Of a stretch of 64,000 nucleotides of DNA, positions 36,254 to 47,802 are shown piece by piece (positions within the stretch are counted from its first letter, which is position 1; the number at the start of each line of letters is the position of its first letter). Source of the DNA: Acinetobacter celticus (GTDB lineage Bacteria > Pseudomonadota > Gammaproteobacteria > Pseudomonadales > Moraxellaceae). Under the pieces are notes generated by a model. It did no database searches and was not told where the DNA came from. It worked only from the letters and a program-made list of their open reading frames with translations. A program made the position numbers and the translations under genes. The stretch spans positions 1 to 64,000 of the forward strand of contig NZ_MBDL01000015.1 of assembly GCF_001707755.1 (NCBI RefSeq), given 5' to 3'.

Positions 36254-37261
36254 TTAACGGCTACGATAGGCAAAACGATCGTCCATACGGAGGCTAGCCG
36301 GAGGCCAGTTCTCTAAACGCATGCCGAGCTGTAAGCCCTTAGAAGCCAGAACATCTTTGATTTCTGTAAGCGATTTTTTACCTAAGTTAGGAGTTTTTAA
36401 CAACTCCACTTCAGTGCGCTGTACAAGGTCGCCGATGTAGTAAATATTTTCTGCTTTCAAACAGTTAGCAGAACGAACAGTAAGCTCTAGATCATCTACT
36501 GGACGAAGCAAGATTGGGTCAACTTCTTCACGAGGTTCTTGAGCAACTGGCGCTTGATCTTTCTGAAGGTCAACAAAAATCGCAATTTGCTGCTGCAAAA
36601 TAGTAGCTGCTTTGCGGATTGCCTCTTCAGGATCAACCGTACCATTTGTTTCAAGATCAATGACGAGCTTATCAAGGTCAGTACGTTGTTCTACACGAGC
36701 ATTTTCAACTGTGTAAGACACACGTTTGATTGGGCTATAAGACGCATCTAACTGTAAACGACCCACTGGGCGAGTTTCGCCTTCAGGGAAGCGTGAGTCA
36801 GAAGTCTCATAACCACGGCCTTGAGCAACTTTCAGGCGCATCTTAAGATTGCCTGAAGCACTTAAAGTGCCGATCACGAGTTCAGGGTTAACCACTTCAA
36901 CATTGTGTGGCAAACGAAGGTCAGCGGCTGTTACATCGCCAGGACCTTGTTTTTCCAATGTCAAATAAGCTTCATTTTGATCGAACAGCTTAATAGACAA
37001 TCCTTTTAGGTTCAGCAAGAGCTCGACGATGTCCTGCTGCAAGCCTTCCAAAGTACTGTACTCGTGCTCGACACCTTCAATTTCAACTTCAACCACGGCA
37101 GCGCCAGGTAAAGAAGAAAGTAGGATGCGACGTAAAGCATTACCAAGAGTATGACCAAAGCCACGCTCTAAGGGTTCTAGAATAACTTTTGCCGAGGTCC
37201 CGCTTGCCGCTTCGACCTTAATCGCTTGCGGAGTTAGAAACTCATTTGCAGTACGCGTCAT
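36254..37261 (-). CDS. rpoA: RNA polymerase alpha subunit
   Basis: 335 residues. The N-terminal domain (about 1-235) for dimerisation and assembly contains [24 protein letters not shown] linker leads to the C-terminal helix-hairpin-helix domain (about 250-330) containing [25 protein letters not shown], which binds UP elements and activators; the conserved Arg of the DNA-binding face is in [10 protein letters not shown]. It lies between rpsD and rplQ, the usual position, so is expressed with ribosomal proteins. Confidence 0.98.
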   Translation of the reverse strand: MTRTANEFLTPQAIKVEAASGTSAKVILEPLERGFGHTLGNALRRILLSSLPGAAVVEVEIEGVEHEYSTLEGLQQDIVELLLNLKGLSIKLFDQNEAYLTLEKQGPGDVTAADLRLPHNVEVVNPELVIGTLSASGNLKMRLKVAQGRGYETSDSRFPEGETRPVGRLQLDASYSPIKRVSYTVENARVEQRTDLDKLVIDLETNGTVDPEEAIRKAATILQQQIAIFVDLQKDQAPVAQEPREEVDPILLRPVDDLELTVRSANCLKAENIYYIGDLVQRTEVELLKTPNLGKKSLTEIKDVLASKGLQLGMRLENWPPASLRMDDRFAYRSR

Positions 37262-37278
37262 TATTGCTACCTCAAGGA

Positions 37279-37905
37279 TTATTTAGAATACAATTCTACA
37301 ATCAAGCTTTCGTTGATTTCAGCAGGTAAATCAGAACGATCTGGTGCAGCTTTAAATGTACCTTCAAGTTTAGAATTATCAACTTCCATCCAAGAAGGAA
37401 TACCACGTTGAGCCGCTAATTCAACTGCGCTTTTAATACGCAATTGTTGTTTAGCGCCTTCGTGAACTGCAATCACGTCACCAGCTTTAACTTGGATAGA
37501 CGCGATGTTAACGCGACGGCCATTTAAAGTGATAGAACGGTGAGATACAAGCTGACGAGCTTCTGCACGTGTAGAACCAAAACCCATGCGATAAACAACG
37601 TTATCTATACGGCTTTCAAGCAATTTCAACAAGTTTTCACCTGTTGCGCCTTTCACACGAGCAGCTTCTTTGTAGTAATTACTAAATTGACGCTCTAAAA
37701 CACCGTACATACGACGTACTTTTTGTTTTTCACGTAATTGTAGTGAGTACTCAGATTGCTTACCACCACGAGCTCCGCCATGTTGGCCAGGAACTTTCGC
37801 ATGTTTTTTAGTTTTGACGTCAAATGGTTTAACGCCAGATTTTAATTGCAGGTCTGTCCCTTCGCGGCGAGAGAGTTTGCATTTTGGACCAATATAACGA
37901 GCCAT
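37279..37905 (-). CDS. rpsD: 30S ribosomal protein S4
   Basis: 208 residues; begins [18 protein letters not shown], typical uS4, with the S4 RNA-binding domain (about 97-160, [25 protein letters not shown]). A primary 16S rRNA binder and, in E. coli, the translational repressor of the alpha operon. Confidence 0.98.
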   Translation of the reverse strand: MARYIGPKCKLSRREGTDLQLKSGVKPFDVKTKKHAKVPGQHGGARGGKQSEYSLQLREKQKVRRMYGVLERQFSNYYKEAARVKGATGENLLKLLESRIDNVVYRMGFGSTRAEARQLVSHRSITLNGRRVNIASIQVKAGDVIAVHEGAKQQLRIKSAVELAAQRGIPSWMEVDNSKLEGTFKAAPDRSDLPAEINESLIVELYSK

Positions 37906-37917
37906 GAATGATTCTCC

Positions 37918-38304
37918 TTAGACGCGACGTTTTTTAGGTGGACGGCAACCGTTGTGCGGGATTGGCGTCACATCGGTAATGCTGTTAATTTTATAACCCA
38001 CTGCACCTAAAGCACGAACCGCAGATTCACGACCAGGACCAGGACCTTTTACAAGGACGTCCAAGTTTTTCAAACCGTAGTCTAAAGCTGCTTTACCAGC
38101 AACTTCAGCAGCTACCTGAGCAGCAAACGGAGTTGATTTACGTGATCCACGGAAGCCTTGTCCACCTGAGGTGGCCCAAGCCAGTGCATTACCTTGACGA
38201 TCGGTAATAGTCACAATGGTGTTATTAAAAGAAGCGTGAATGTGTGCGACACCTTCAGAGACGGTACGAGTGACCTTCTTGCGTGCGCGAGTATCTTTAG
38301 CCAT
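37918..38304 (-). CDS. rpsK: 30S ribosomal protein S11
   Basis: 128 residues of uS11; the C-terminal [16 protein letters not shown] is diagnostic. A platform protein contacting the mRNA exit channel. 12 bases before rpsD and 20 after rpsM. Confidence 0.98.
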   Translation of the reverse strand: MAKDTRARKKVTRTVSEGVAHIHASFNNTIVTITDRQGNALAWATSGGQGFRGSRKSTPFAAQVAAEVAGKAALDYGLKNLDVLVKGPGPGRESAVRALGAVGYKINSITDVTPIPHNGCRPPKKRRV

Positions 38305-38324
38305 CTTTTAGCTTCCAGAAAATC

Positions 38325-38681
38325 TTATTTCTTAATAGGTTTGCGCGGACCTTTACGGGTACGTGCGTTAGTTTTGGTGCGTTGTCCACGGACAGGCAAG
38401 CTGCGACGATGACGAAGACCGCGGTAGCAGCCTAAATCCATTAAACGTTTAATGTTCATGGAAATTTCGCGACGTAAATCACCTTCGGTCGGAACCTTAG
38501 CAACTTCTGCACGAATCGCATCGAGCTGAGCATCATCTAACTCGCGAATCTTAGTAGTAGTCTGAATACCAGCAGCAGCTAAGATGTTCTTAGCAGTGTG
38601 GCGACCAATACCAAAGATATACGTTAGAGAGATAACAGCATGCTTGTTATCCGGAATGTTTACACCGGCAATACGAGCCAT
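38325..38681 (-). CDS. rpsM: 30S ribosomal protein S13
   Basis: 118 residues of uS13; [21 protein letters not shown] and the C-terminal [15 protein letters not shown] are diagnostic. It sits in the head and contacts P-site tRNA and the large subunit. First of the alpha operon genes. Confidence 0.98.
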   Translation of the reverse strand: MARIAGVNIPDNKHAVISLTYIFGIGRHTAKNILAAAGIQTTTKIRELDDAQLDAIRAEVAKVPTEGDLRREISMNIKRLMDLGCYRGLRHRRSLPVRGQRTKTNARTRKGPRKPIKK

Positions 38682-38788
38682 TCAATTTTCTCCAAAAAGG
38701 CAGTTAAGACAATCAACCGCCCCACAAAAATCTTGAGGGGCGGATAATAACCTAATTAGCCTACTGAAATCAACAGGTCTTGATCAGA

Positions 38789-38905
38789 TTAACCTTGACG
38801 CTGCTTATGACGAGGTTCTGCGCTGCAAATTACGCGAATAACCCCATTACGACGGATAACTTTACAGTTACCACAAATTTTCTTAACAGAAGCTTGTACT
38901 TTCAT
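38789..38905 (-). CDS. rpmJ: 50S ribosomal protein L36
   Basis: 38 residues, beginning [19 protein letters not shown]. The zinc ligands C11, C14, C27 and H33 are all present (C+ type). It lies between secY and rpsM at the end of the spc operon, 20 bases after the secY stop. Confidence 0.97.
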   Translation of the reverse strand: MKVQASVKKICGNCKVIRRNGVIRVICSAEPRHKQRQG

Positions 38906-38925
38906 GATGAAACCTCTAAGTGCGC

Positions 38926-40284
38926 TTATCCCTTAGGATGAGCAGTCGTTTTTCTCATTAATGATTGATTATCATATTGGTGCGAAGTCAAATGGGCTTG
39001 AAGCTGAGCCATAAAGTCCATTACAACTACCACTACAATCAGTAAAGATGTACCGCCTAAGCTGAATGGAATACCAAACGAACTTTGCAGAATCATCGGC
39101 ATTAAGCAGATGACTGTGATATAAATCGCGCCAATAAACGTCAAACGATTGAGAATATGATCTAAGTAACGAGCAGTTTGCTCACCTGGGCGTATACCCG
39201 GCACATAAGCTCCACTACGTTTAAGATTCTCTGAAACTTCCTTCGGGCTGAAAACCAGCGCTGTATAAAAATAACAGAAAAATATAATTAACGCACCAAA
39301 GAGTACCAAATATAATGGTTGTCCAGGCGACAACACCAGAGCCAAATCTTGAAGGCTACGCTTAATAAATCCTGCACTTGGATCCGAACTGCCTACCCAT
39401 TGACCTAAGCTCGCAGGGAACAAAAGCAATGAACTAGCAAAAATTGCCGGAATGACACCCGCCATATTAATTTTTAATGGCAAATGTGACTGCTGTGCAG
39501 AAAACACACGACGGCCTTGCTGTTTTTGAGCATAGTTCACTGGAATGCGACGTTGCGCTTTCTCAATGAATACAATGGCTGCTAAAACAGCTAGAGACAA
39601 TAAGCCAAAGATTGCCAGCCCAATTAAGCTGGTTTGACCATTGTCTGTAGAAGATAATGATTGCAGAACTAAATTCGGCAACCCTGCAACAATACCAGCG
39701 AAAATGATCATGGAAATACCATTACCCACTCCACGCTCTGTAATTTGCTCTCCTAGCCACATCAAGAACATTGTCCCTGCAACCAGAGATGTTACTGCTG
39801 GAACATAAAAAGCCAAACCAGAATTCAGAGTAATCCCCTGACTGATTAAGCCTGCACACATACCAACAGCTTGCACGAATGCAAGAAATAACGTGCCTTG
39901 ACGCGTATATTGATTAATTTTACGCTTTCCTTGCTCGCCTTCTTTTTTCAAAGCTTCAAGCGAAGGAACAACCGTAGACATCAACTGCACAATAATTGAG
40001 GCAGAAATGTACGGCATAATACCTAGAGCAAGAATTGACATCCGCTCTAATGCACCACCAGAAAACATATTAAACAAACCAAGGATAGTTCCCTGATTTG
40101 CATTAAAAAGATTTTCCAATGCAGCATTATTAATGCCCGGTACTGGAATATGCGCTCCTAGCCGAAAAACCAGCAACGCGCCAATGAGAAACATCATTCG
40201 GCGAATAATTTCACGGTATTTCACATGAAATGGCTGGCCTTTCATCATATTTACATGACCTGAAGAACTAGGAGTCATAGACAC
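38926..40284 (-). CDS. secY: Protein translocase subunit SecY
   Basis: 452 residues, ten membrane segments, the central channel of the SecYEG translocon. Signature segments [43 protein letters not shown] (plug/second helix) and the C-terminal cytosolic loop with [23 protein letters not shown]. It follows rplO by 6 bases, the usual spc position. Confidence 0.98.
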   Translation of the reverse strand: MSMTPSSSGHVNMMKGQPFHVKYREIIRRMMFLIGALLVFRLGAHIPVPGINNAALENLFNANQGTILGLFNMFSGGALERMSILALGIMPYISASIIVQLMSTVVPSLEALKKEGEQGKRKINQYTRQGTLFLAFVQAVGMCAGLISQGITLNSGLAFYVPAVTSLVAGTMFLMWLGEQITERGVGNGISMIIFAGIVAGLPNLVLQSLSSTDNGQTSLIGLAIFGLLSLAVLAAIVFIEKAQRRIPVNYAQKQQGRRVFSAQQSHLPLKINMAGVIPAIFASSLLLFPASLGQWVGSSDPSAGFIKRSLQDLALVLSPGQPLYLVLFGALIIFFCYFYTALVFSPKEVSENLKRSGAYVPGIRPGEQTARYLDHILNRLTFIGAIYITVICLMPMILQSSFGIPFSLGGTSLLIVVVVVMDFMAQLQAHLTSHQYDNQSLMRKTTAHPKG

Positions 40285-40290
40285 TGGGGA

Positions 40291-40731
40291 TTACTCCTCG
40301 ACTTTACCGCCAGCAGCTTCTACAGCAGCTTTAGCGCCTTTAGTCAATGCAACACCTTGAACAGTGAAAGCACGAGTAATTTCACCAGAAAGTACGATAC
40401 GTGCACGAATCATATCTTTACGTACAACGTTAGCAACTTTCAAAGTTTCAAGTGAAATAATATCACCTTCTACTTTAGAAAGTTCTGATAAACGTACTTC
40501 AGCAGTTTTCAACGCCAATTGGCTAGTGAAACCGAATTTAGGCAAACGACGATATAACGCAGTTTGACCGCCTTCGAAACCAGGACGTGTACCACCGCTC
40601 TTACGTGAATTCTGACCTTTGACACCACGGCCACCAGTCTTACCAACACCAGAACCAATACCACGGCCCAAACGAAGGTTATCACGTTTAGCACCTTCTG
40701 CAGGTGCAATTGTATTTAAACGCAGAGTCAT
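40291..40731 (-). CDS. rplO: 50S ribosomal protein L15
   Basis: 146 residues of uL15; N-terminal [20 protein letters not shown], a Gly/Arg-rich extended segment (about 20-55: [19 protein letters not shown]), then a globular domain. A late-assembly large-subunit protein. Confidence 0.98.
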   Translation of the reverse strand: MTLRLNTIAPAEGAKRDNLRLGRGIGSGVGKTGGRGVKGQNSRKSGGTRPGFEGGQTALYRRLPKFGFTSQLALKTAEVRLSELSKVEGDIISLETLKVANVVRKDMIRARIVLSGEITRAFTVQGVALTKGAKAAVEAAGGKVEE

Positions 40732-40734
40732 GGC

Positions 40735-40911
40735 TTAATCCTCTACACTAACCATATAGTAGACTTGGTTGATCATACCACGGTTAGAAGGCGTATCTTG
40801 CACTTCTACAGTATGACCAATACGACGCAGACCTAAACCTTTAAGGCTAAGCTTGTGATTTTTCAAGCGATGCGATGAAGATTTAGTCTGGGTAACTTTA
40901 ATCGTTTTCAT
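40735..40911 (-). CDS. rpmD: 50S ribosomal protein L30
   Basis: 58 residues; opens [20 protein letters not shown] and contains [20 protein letters not shown], diagnostic of uL30. The stop is 3 bases before the rplO start and the start is 6 bases after rpsE, so it is tightly coupled in the spc operon. Confidence 0.97.
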   Translation of the reverse strand: MKTIKVTQTKSSSHRLKNHKLSLKGLGLRRIGHTVEVQDTPSNRGMINQVYYMVSVED

Positions 40912-40917
40912 GATTGA

Positions 40918-41415
40918 TTACCCTTGAATTTGTGCTACTGAAAGACCACGTTTCGCAGCAACCTTCTCTGGAGAAGTCATGTCACGCAAACCTTTGAAAG
41001 TTGCGTTAACTACGTTTGCAGCGTTAGTAGAACCATAACATTTAGTCAATACATTACGTACACCAACAGCTTCTAGAACAGCACGCATAGCGCCACCAGC
41101 AATTACGCCAGTACCTTCAGAAGCAGGTTGCATGTAAACACGGCTTGCACCGTGACGAGCATTGATTGGATGTTGAACAGTACCATCAACAAGATCAACA
41201 GTAATCATGTTACGACGAGCAGCTTCAAGTGCTTTAGCAATAGCAGCTGGAACTTCACGCGCCTTACCACGACCAAAACCTACACGACCATTTCCATCAC
41301 CCACAACAGTTAATGCTGTGAAAGAGAAAATACGACCGCCCTTAACAACTTTGGCTACACGATCAACGGCAACCAGTTTCTCAACGAAACCTTCGTTTTG
41401 TTCAACTTTAGCCAT
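40918..41415 (-). CDS. rpsE: 30S ribosomal protein S5
   Basis: 165 residues of uS5; the N-terminal double-stranded RNA-binding domain includes [21 protein letters not shown], and the [19 protein letters not shown] segment is conserved. Important for decoding accuracy. Confidence 0.98.
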   Translation of the reverse strand: MAKVEQNEGFVEKLVAVDRVAKVVKGGRIFSFTALTVVGDGNGRVGFGRGKAREVPAAIAKALEAARRNMITVDLVDGTVQHPINARHGASRVYMQPASEGTGVIAGGAMRAVLEAVGVRNVLTKCYGSTNAANVVNATFKGLRDMTSPEKVAAKRGLSVAQIQG

Positions 41416-41417
41416 GA

Positions 41418-41768
41418 TTAGAACTCCAAGCCGTTTTCACGAGCAGCATCAGCCAAGGCTTTGATACGACCATGATATTTGAAACCAGAACGGTCAAACG
41501 CAACTTTAGTTACACCAGCTGCTTTAGCGCGTTCTGCGATTAAAGCACCTACTTGTTTAGCTGCTTCAACGTTACCAGTTGTACCAGCGCGTAAAGTAGC
41601 ATCTAAAGTAGAAGCTTGAGCTAATACTTTGCCACCATCGGCTGAAATAACTTGAGCATAGATGTGACGCGGCGTGCGGTTTACACACAAACGAGTCGCA
41701 CCCAATGCACGGATGTGCAAGCGTGTGCTTTTCGCACGACGCAAACGGGTTTGTTTCTTTTCGTTCAT
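41418..41768 (-). CDS. rplR: 50S ribosomal protein L18
   Basis: 116 residues of uL18; basic N-terminus [19 protein letters not shown] and C-terminal [21 protein letters not shown] are diagnostic. It binds 5S rRNA with L5 and L25. Confidence 0.98.
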   Translation of the reverse strand: MNEKKQTRLRRAKSTRLHIRALGATRLCVNRTPRHIYAQVISADGGKVLAQASTLDATLRAGTTGNVEAAKQVGALIAERAKAAGVTKVAFDRSGFKYHGRIKALADAARENGLEF

Positions 41769-41782
41769 AAGAACCTCGCGCC

Positions 41783-42316
41783 TTATTTCTTCTTAGCTTC
41801 TTTACGAAGTACAACTTCGTCAGAATAACGAACACCTTTACCTTTATAAGGCTCTGGCGGACGGTAACCACGGATTTCTGCAGCAACTTGACCTAAAGCA
41901 GCTTTATCAGCAGACTTAAGGATAATTTCTGTTGCAGTTGGAGTTTCAGCAGTTACACCTTCAGGAAGGTCGTAATTGATCGGGTGTGAAAAACCTAGAT
42001 TAAGGTGAACAACGTTACCTTTAATCGCAGCTTTATAACCAACACCGATAAGCTGTAACTTACGTTCGAAGCCTTCGTTAACACCTTTTACAAGGTTGTT
42101 TAACACAGCGCGAGCTGTACCAGCTTGCATCCAAGAATCTTTCGATTCTTTAACAGGAGCAATATGAAGTTGACCTTCTTCCTGTTTAAGCTCGACCAGC
42201 GCATGCAGGTTGAAAGACAATGTACCTTTAGTGCCTTTCACTTCGACCTGCCGGCCGTTCTGAGTAACTGTTACACCATTAGGTACAGTTACTGGGGCTT
42301 TAGCCACACGAGACAT
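41783..42316 (-). CDS. rplF: 50S ribosomal protein L6
   Basis: 177 residues of uL6 with two repeated domains; [17 protein letters not shown] at the N-terminus and the C-terminal [18 protein letters not shown] are diagnostic. Near the factor-binding site. Confidence 0.98.
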   Translation of the reverse strand: MSRVAKAPVTVPNGVTVTQNGRQVEVKGTKGTLSFNLHALVELKQEEGQLHIAPVKESKDSWMQAGTARAVLNNLVKGVNEGFERKLQLIGVGYKAAIKGNVVHLNLGFSHPINYDLPEGVTAETPTATEIILKSADKAALGQVAAEIRGYRPPEPYKGKGVRYSDEVVLRKEAKKK

Positions 42317-42329
42317 GAGGAATCACCTA

Positions 42330-42725
42330 TTAAGAAACAAAAGCAATAACTTCACCACCGATGCCCGCAGCACGTGCAGCGCGATCAGTCATGATGCCTT
42401 TGCTTGTAGAAACAATTGCAATACCTAAACCTTGCTTAACGCTCGGAAGTGCATCTTTACCGCGATATTGGCGAAGACCTGGACGGCTTACGCGCTTCAC
42501 AGTATCAATTACTGGTTTGCCTTCAAAATACTTTAAAGTAATCGTCAAAGTCGCTTTGCCTTCATTGTCAGCAATAGCTACTTCTGAGATATAACCTTCT
42601 TGTTGAAGTACGTTAGCAATTGCAACCTTCAACTTAGAATTCGGCATTGAAACAGTTTGTTTCTTTGCCATTTGTGCGTTACGAACACGGGTTAGCATGT
42701 CGGCAACGGTATCTTGCATACTCAT
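42330..42725 (-). CDS. rpsH: 30S ribosomal protein S8
   Basis: 131 residues of uS8; [20 protein letters not shown] and the C-terminal [19 protein letters not shown] are diagnostic. A central-domain 16S rRNA binder and, in E. coli, the repressor of the spc operon. Confidence 0.98.
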   Translation of the reverse strand: MSMQDTVADMLTRVRNAQMAKKQTVSMPNSKLKVAIANVLQQEGYISEVAIADNEGKATLTITLKYFEGKPVIDTVKRVSRPGLRQYRGKDALPSVKQGLGIAIVSTSKGIMTDRAARAAGIGGEVIAFVS

Positions 42726-42737
42726 ATATAGTGCTCC

Positions 42738-43043
42738 TTACCAGCTTGCCTTAACAACGCCCGGTACATCACCTTGCATTACTGTTTCACGTAATTTGTT
42801 ACGGCTTAAGCCGAACTTACGGAAATAGCCATGAGGACGACCAGTTAAACCACAACGGTTACGTAGACGTACTGGAGATGCATTACGTGGTAATGCTTGA
42901 AATTTCATCATCGCTTCGAAACGCTCTTCGTCGCTAGCATTTACGTTTGCAATAATTGCTTTTAATTCAGCACGTTTCGCAGCGTATTTAGCAACAGTAG
43001 CTTCGCGTTTCAATTCGCGATTAATCATACCTTTCTTAGCCAT
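42738..43043 (-). CDS. rpsN: 30S ribosomal protein S14
   Basis: 101 residues, the long zinc-free (C-) form of uS14: N-terminal basic helix region and C-terminal [20 protein letters not shown] then [10 protein letters not shown], with no CxxC pairs. Confidence 0.98.
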   Translation of the reverse strand: MAKKGMINRELKREATVAKYAAKRAELKAIIANVNASDEERFEAMMKFQALPRNASPVRLRNRCGLTGRPHGYFRKFGLSRNKLRETVMQGDVPGVVKASW

Positions 43044-43052
43044 ATCGACCTC

Positions 43053-43589
43053 TTATTTGAACGGGAAGCCGAATGCACGCATTAGCGCACGGCCTTCGTC
43101 ATCGGTGCGAGCAGTCGTAGTAATGGTAATATCCATACCACGAATACGATCAATCTTATCAAAATCGATTTCAGGGAACATGATCTGTTCCTTCAAACCC
43201 ATTGAATAGTTACCACGACCATCAAATGATTTCGCAGAAAAACCGCGGAAGTCACGAATACGTGGAATCGCAATAGAGATCAAACGGTCTAAGAATTCGT
43301 ACATACGTTCGCCGCGTAAAGTAACTTTACAACCAATCGGCCAACCATCACGGATTTTAAAACCAGCAATTGATTTACGAGCTAAAGTTAAAACTGGTTT
43401 TTGACCAGCAATAGCTTGCATATCAGAAAGAGCACCATCAAGGAGTTTTTTGTCAGCAGAAGCCGCACCAACACCCATATTGATAGTAATTTTAGTGATG
43501 CGAGGGATCTCCATCACATTCTTAACGCCCAATTGTTCTAATAACTGAGCTTTAAGTTCGTTATTGTAACGTGTTTTAAGTCTGGCCAT
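43053..43589 (-). CDS. rplE: 50S ribosomal protein L5
   Basis: 178 residues of uL5; [20 protein letters not shown] and [21 protein letters not shown] are diagnostic. It binds 5S rRNA and forms a bridge to the 30S head. Confidence 0.98.
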   Translation of the reverse strand: MARLKTRYNNELKAQLLEQLGVKNVMEIPRITKITINMGVGAASADKKLLDGALSDMQAIAGQKPVLTLARKSIAGFKIRDGWPIGCKVTLRGERMYEFLDRLISIAIPRIRDFRGFSAKSFDGRGNYSMGLKEQIMFPEIDFDKIDRIRGMDITITTTARTDDEGRALMRAFGFPFK

Positions 43590-43605
43590 AGCCTATTGCA
43601 ACCTA

Positions 43606-43923
43606 TTACTTCGCTACCGCCACTGATTCACCATTTGATTTGAATACGCGAGTTTTCACGCCTTCAATCACTTGGTAACCAACACGGTCAGCCTTTTGGG
43701 TTGTAGCATTAAAAAGTGCCACGTTTGAGATATGAAGCGAAGCTTCTTGTGTAACTACAGCGCCTTCAGCACCTGTTGCACGGTTCGGCTTTTGATGCTT
43801 CTTAACCAAGTTAAGGCCTTCAACCATAACACGGTCAGTTGAAACAGACAGTACAGTACCCTGTTTGCCTTTTTCTTTACCTGCGATCACAATTACTTGA
43901 TCGCCTTTTTTAATCTTAGCCAT
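43606..43923 (-). CDS. rplX: 50S ribosomal protein L24
   Basis: 105 residues of uL24; the KOW motif GDQVIVIAGKEKGKQGTV lies near the N-terminus and EGLNLVKKHQKPN follows. An assembly initiator close to the exit tunnel. Confidence 0.98.
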   Translation of the reverse strand: MAKIKKGDQVIVIAGKEKGKQGTVLSVSTDRVMVEGLNLVKKHQKPNRATGAEGAVVTQEASLHISNVALFNATTQKADRVGYQVIEGVKTRVFKSNGESVAVAK

Positions 43924-43932
43924 GATCGCCTC

Positions 43933-44301
43933 TTATAGTACTTCAGGAGCCAATGAAATAATTTTCATGAACTGTTCAGTACGAAGTTCACGAGTCACTG
44001 GTCCGAAAATACGAGTTGCAATCGGCGCTTTGTTGTTGTTCAAAATAACAGCAGCATTATCGTCAAAACGAATTACTGAACCATCTGGACGACGGATGCC
44101 GAATTTTGTACGTACAACTACAGCATTCATCACATCACCTTTTTTAACACGTGCGCGAGGAATAGCTTCTTTTACAGTAACTTTAATAATGTCGCCAACA
44201 GAAGCATAACGACGATGTGAACCACCTAGTACTTTAATACATTGTACGCGGCGAGCACCACTGTTGTCTGCTACGTCGAGCATACTTTCGGTTTGAATCA
44301 T
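43933..44301 (-). CDS. rplN: 50S ribosomal protein L14
   Basis: 122 residues of uL14; [20 protein letters not shown] and [16 protein letters not shown] are diagnostic. First gene of the spc block, preceded by an 88-base gap that contains a large hairpin. Confidence 0.98.
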   Translation of the reverse strand: MIQTESMLDVADNSGARRVQCIKVLGGSHRRYASVGDIIKVTVKEAIPRARVKKGDVMNAVVVRTKFGIRRPDGSVIRFDDNAAVILNNNKAPIATRIFGPVTRELRTEQFMKIISLAPEVL

Positions 44302-44320
44302 TGCCCTACTCCAAAACCGA

Positions 44321-44378
44321 GCATCACCGGTCGCAATTTCGAAAGGCTCAAAGAGTACTCGAAATTGACCGATGATGC
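44321..44378 (-). promoter_or_regulatory. Large hairpin at the S10/spc junction
   Basis: Arms GCATCACCGGTCGCAATTTC (44321-44340) and TCGAAATTGACCGATGATGC (right arm ending 44378) pair in a nearly continuous stem of about 19 bp with two small irregularities, around a roughly 16-base loop. It lies between rpsQ and rplN and has no good T-tract, so it is more likely an mRNA-processing, stability or attenuation element than a full terminator. Confidence 0.65.
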
Positions 44379-44389
44379 AAGAACGTTAA

Positions 44390-44647
44390 TTACTCAGCAG
44401 CAGCTTCAACAACTTCAACTAGAGTCCAAGACTTAGTTTTAGAAATTGGGCGGCTTTCTTTGATAGTTACAACATCGCCAGTTTTAGCTGTGTTGTTCTC
44501 ATCATGAGCATGTAATTTTGTTGAACGGCGGATTGATTTGCCATACAACGGGTGTTGAACACGGCGTTCAATAAGTACAACAATAGACTTGTCCATTTTG
44601 TCGCTTACTACTTTGCCGGTTAACGTGCGGACTGTTTGTTCACTCAT
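44390..44647 (-). CDS. rpsQ: 30S ribosomal protein S17
   Basis: 85 residues of uS17; [20 protein letters not shown] and [19 protein letters not shown] are diagnostic. Its start overlaps the rpmC stop by 4 bases (translational coupling). Last gene of the S10 block. Confidence 0.98.
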   Translation of the reverse strand: MSEQTVRTLTGKVVSDKMDKSIVVLIERRVQHPLYGKSIRRSTKLHAHDENNTAKTGDVVTIKESRPISKTKSWTLVEVVEAAAE

Positions 44648-44841
44648 TGTCCGTTCCCCTGTTTTTCGGTAAGGAGGGTCTTAATACGAGCAATAGTCTT
44701 ACGAGTAACCGCAACTTCATGCGATTTACCCAATTGGCCAGTTGCTTTTGCCATACGAAGACGGAATTGGTTTAACTGTTGCTCATCAAGCAAAGCCTTC
44801 AACTCTTCTACCGACTTTTCACGTAGATCTATAGTTTTCAT
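44644..44841 (-). CDS. rpmC: 50S ribosomal protein L29
   Basis: 65 residues of uL29; two-helix protein with [20 protein letters not shown] and [15 protein letters not shown] docking site at the tunnel exit. It overlaps rplP by one base and rpsQ by four. Confidence 0.98.
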   Translation of the reverse strand: MKTIDLREKSVEELKALLDEQQLNQFRLRMAKATGQLGKSHEVAVTRKTIARIKTLLTEKQGNGQ

Positions 44842-45254
44842 TACATCACCGTCTTAGTAACGATAGAAGTTTTAAACGGAAGTTTAGCAGCAGCAAGCGT
44901 AAACGCTTCACGTGCCAACTCTTCGTTTACACCTTCCATTTCGTACAGGATCTTACCTGGCTTGATTACACAAACCCAGTATTCCACTGAACCTTTACCT
45001 TTACCCATACGAACTTCTAATGGCTTCTGAGTAATTGGTTTATCAGGGAAAACACGGATAAAGATCTTGCCACCACGTTTAACACGACGGCTAATTGTAC
45101 GACGAGCTGCTTCAATTTGACGCGCAGTCATATGACCACGTTCAAGTGATTTAAGCGCAATAGTACCAAAAGATACTGTGCTACCGCGTTGTGCTAGACC
45201 AGTGTTACGGCCTTTATGCATTTTGCGGAATTTAGTACGTTTAGGTTGCAACAT
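44841..45254 (-). CDS. rplP: 50S ribosomal protein L16
   Basis: 137 residues of uL16; [20 protein letters not shown] at the N-terminus and [20 protein letters not shown] are diagnostic. It contacts A-site tRNA. The R81-type arginine region ([12 protein letters not shown]), the target of 2OG oxygenases in E. coli, is conserved. Confidence 0.98.
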   Translation of the reverse strand: MLQPKRTKFRKMHKGRNTGLAQRGSTVSFGTIALKSLERGHMTARQIEAARRTISRRVKRGGKIFIRVFPDKPITQKPLEVRMGKGKGSVEYWVCVIKPGKILYEMEGVNEELAREAFTLAAAKLPFKTSIVTKTVM

Positions 45255-45257
45255 GGA

Positions 45258-46010
45258 TTATTCTCCTTTTTCAGCAGAACGATCATTGCGACGACCACGA
45301 CGCTCTTGACCTTCACCACGACCGCGACCACGTTTAGCTGGACGTTCTTCAGCAGGAGCAGGGTTCATGACTTGTTTCATGCCACCTAAAATCTCGCCAC
45401 GGAAAACCCAAACTTTAACACCGATCGTACCGTAAGTAGTTTCTGCACGAACAGATGAGTAGTCGATGTCAGCACGAAGTGTATGCAAAGGTACACGACC
45501 TTCACGATACCATTCTGTACGAGCAATTTCAGCACCGCCTAAACGGCCAGAAACTTCAACTTTAATACCTTTAGCACCAGAACGCATAGAGTTTTGAACC
45601 GCACGCTTCATAGCACGACGGAACATAACACGCTTTTCTAGTTGAGAAGCAATTGCTTCAGCAACTAAACGAGCATCTAAGTCTGGGCGATCGATTTCGT
45701 TGATACTTACTTGCGCAGGAACACCCATAATAGATGTAAGTTCGCGTTGTAGCTTCTCAATGTCTTCGCCTTTTTTACCGATTACGATACCTGGACGAGC
45801 AGTGCTAATAGTAATTTTAGCAGCGCCTGTAGGACGTTCGATAAGAATATTGCTTACCATTGCGTTCTTAAGTTTTTTAAGTAAAAACTCACGAACTTGC
45901 AAATCTTTAAGCAAGTATTCAGCATATTGTTTCGGACTCGCATACCAGTTAGCGTTATGACGTTTCACAACACCTAGGCGGATACCGATTGGATGAACCT
46001 TCTGACCCAT
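45258..46010 (-). CDS. rpsC: 30S ribosomal protein S3
   Basis: 250 residues of uS3: [20 protein letters not shown], the KH domain ([20 protein letters not shown]) and the C-terminal [14 protein letters not shown]. The last about 35 residues are an Arg/Gly/Glu-rich tail, longer than in E. coli. It forms part of the mRNA entry channel helicase. Confidence 0.98.
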   Translation of the reverse strand: MGQKVHPIGIRLGVVKRHNANWYASPKQYAEYLLKDLQVREFLLKKLKNAMVSNILIERPTGAAKITISTARPGIVIGKKGEDIEKLQRELTSIMGVPAQVSINEIDRPDLDARLVAEAIASQLEKRVMFRRAMKRAVQNSMRSGAKGIKVEVSGRLGGAEIARTEWYREGRVPLHTLRADIDYSSVRAETTYGTIGVKVWVFRGEILGGMKQVMNPAPAEERPAKRGRGRGEGQERRGRRNDRSAEKGE

Positions 46011-46011
46011 A

Positions 46012-46341
46012 TCAAACCCCTACCTTAACGGTAATGTGACAAGTACGCTTAGTAATACGATCCGCACGGCCTTTAGCACGTGGCAAAATACGTTTCAGGC
46101 TAGTGCCTTCATCAACGTAGATCGTAGAAACTTTAAGGTCGTCTACATCTAAACTGTTATTATGTTCAGCGTTTGCAATCGCAGATTCTAATGCTTTTTT
46201 CACCAAAACTGCAGCTTTTTTATTGCTGAAATTTAAGATGTTAAGCGCGTGAGCAATTGATTTGCCACGGATTAAATCTGCAACCAAACGAGTTTTTTGT
46301 GCCGAGATAGCGGCACCGCGTAATTTAGCAGTAACTTCCAT
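46012..46341 (-). CDS. rplV: 50S ribosomal protein L22
   Basis: 109 residues from the second of two adjacent ATGs (46341), which is better spaced from [24 protein letters not shown] and the C-terminal [18 protein letters not shown] are diagnostic of uL22. Its loop lines the exit tunnel, where macrolide-resistance changes arise; no insertion or deletion is evident. Confidence 0.98.
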   Translation of the reverse strand: MEVTAKLRGAAISAQKTRLVADLIRGKSIAHALNILNFSNKKAAVLVKKALESAIANAEHNNSLDVDDLKVSTIYVDEGTSLKRILPRAKGRADRITKRTCHITVKVGV

Positions 46342-46350
46342 CATAGCACC

Positions 46351-46626
46351 TTAACGTTTAGATTTCTTGTCAACACCGTGACCACGATAGGTACGAGTTG
46401 GCGCGAATTCACCGAGTTTATGACCAACCATGTGTTCAGATACGATCACTGGAACATGGTTACGACCATTATGTACAGAAATTGTTAGACCAACAAAATC
46501 CGGGAGGATCATCGAACGACGCGACCAAGTTTTGATCGGCTTACGGTTATTAGCCGCGATAGCCGCTTCAACCTTAGCGAACAAGTGCGCATCGACGAAT
46601 GGGCCTTTTTTCAGAGAACGAGGCAT
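46351..46626 (-). CDS. rpsS: 30S ribosomal protein S19
   Basis: 91 residues of uS19; [20 protein letters not shown] and the C-terminal [20 protein letters not shown] are diagnostic. Head protein near the A-site finger. Confidence 0.98.
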   Translation of the reverse strand: MPRSLKKGPFVDAHLFAKVEAAIAANNRKPIKTWSRRSMILPDFVGLTISVHNGRNHVPVIVSEHMVGHKLGEFAPTRTYRGHGVDKKSKR

Positions 46627-46645
46627 TGTCAGATTCCTTTACTTG

Positions 46646-47470
46646 TTACTTAACGCGACGGTCGCGAATGATCATCTTAGTCGTACGCTTATTGGTACGT
46701 GTTTTGTACCCCTTAGCTTTTTGACCCCATGGGCTTACAGGTTGAATACCTTTATTACGCCCTTCACCACCACCATGTGGATGGTCAACTGGGTTCATCG
46801 CCATACCACGAACGGTAGGACGAATACCACGCCAGCGAGATGCACCAGCTTTACCTAGTGAACGAAGGTTGCTTTCTTGGTTAGAAACTTCACCAAGAAC
46901 TGCACGGCATTCAACGTGAATTTTACGCATTTCACCAGAACGTAAACGAACGATAGCGTAAGAACCGTCACGACCCAACAACTGAACTGAAGTACCAGCT
47001 GAACGAGCTAATTGCGCGCCTTTACCAATTTTAAGTTCGATGTTGTGTAGAGTAGAACCGATTGGCATGTTGCGAAGTGGCAAGCAGTTACCTGGACGAA
47101 TTGGAGCATCGTTACCAGACTGAACTTGATCACCTGCGCGAAGGCCTTTAGGTGCAATAATATAGCGACGCTCACCATCAGCATACAAAACTAAAGCAAT
47201 GTGTGCAGTACGGTTAGGATCGTATTCAATACGCTCAACTACAGCTGGGATGCCGTCTTTGTTACGTTTGAAGTCAATAAGACGGTAGTTTTGTTTATGA
47301 CCACCACCAACATGACGAGTCGTAATATGACCATTATTATTACGGCCACCAGTACGTTTTTTAGCTTCAACCAACGGTGAGTACGGTGCGCCTTTGTGAA
47401 GATGGTCGTGAACGACTTTCTCTACAAAGCGACGCCCTGGCGACGTTGGCTTACATTTTTGAATAGGCAT
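46646..47470 (-). CDS. rplB: 50S ribosomal protein L2
   Basis: 274 residues of uL2; [20 protein letters not shown] and the C-terminal [20 protein letters not shown] are diagnostic, the latter containing the conserved His near the peptidyl-transferase centre. Confidence 0.98.
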   Translation of the reverse strand: MPIQKCKPTSPGRRFVEKVVHDHLHKGAPYSPLVEAKKRTGGRNNNGHITTRHVGGGHKQNYRLIDFKRNKDGIPAVVERIEYDPNRTAHIALVLYADGERRYIIAPKGLRAGDQVQSGNDAPIRPGNCLPLRNMPIGSTLHNIELKIGKGAQLARSAGTSVQLLGRDGSYAIVRLRSGEMRKIHVECRAVLGEVSNQESNLRSLGKAGASRWRGIRPTVRGMAMNPVDHPHGGGEGRNKGIQPVSPWGQKAKGYKTRTNKRTTKMIIRDRRVK

Positions 47471-47481
47471 AATTTTCGTCC

Positions 47482-47802
47482 TTATTCCGCTGCGTTTTCA
47501 GCGGTATCGCCCAAGTTAGCCATTTCAACATCTTGGCCAGCTTTCAGGGTGACGTATGCTTTTTTAACATCAGAACGACGTCCTAATGTTTTACCAAAGC
47601 GTTTAGTCTTACCTTTAGTGATCGTTGTGTTAACTTTAACAACTTGAACACCAAACAGTTGCTCAACTGCTTTTTTGATTTCAAGTTTGTTTGCATCAAG
47701 TGCAACTTTAAAAACTTGAACACCAGCAGTTTCGCCTAAAACTTGTGCTTTTTCTGAGAATACAGGTCCTTGTAGGACTTGATAGATACGTTCGTTGTTC
47801 AT
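47482..47802 (-). CDS. rplW: 50S ribosomal protein L23
   Basis: 106 residues of uL23; [20 protein letters not shown] and [20 protein letters not shown] are diagnostic. It docks SRP and trigger factor at the tunnel exit. It overlaps rplD by 4 bases. Confidence 0.98.
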   Translation of the reverse strand: MNNERIYQVLQGPVFSEKAQVLGETAGVQVFKVALDANKLEIKKAVEQLFGVQVVKVNTTITKGKTKRFGKTLGRRSDVKKAYVTLKAGQDVEMANLGDTAENAAE

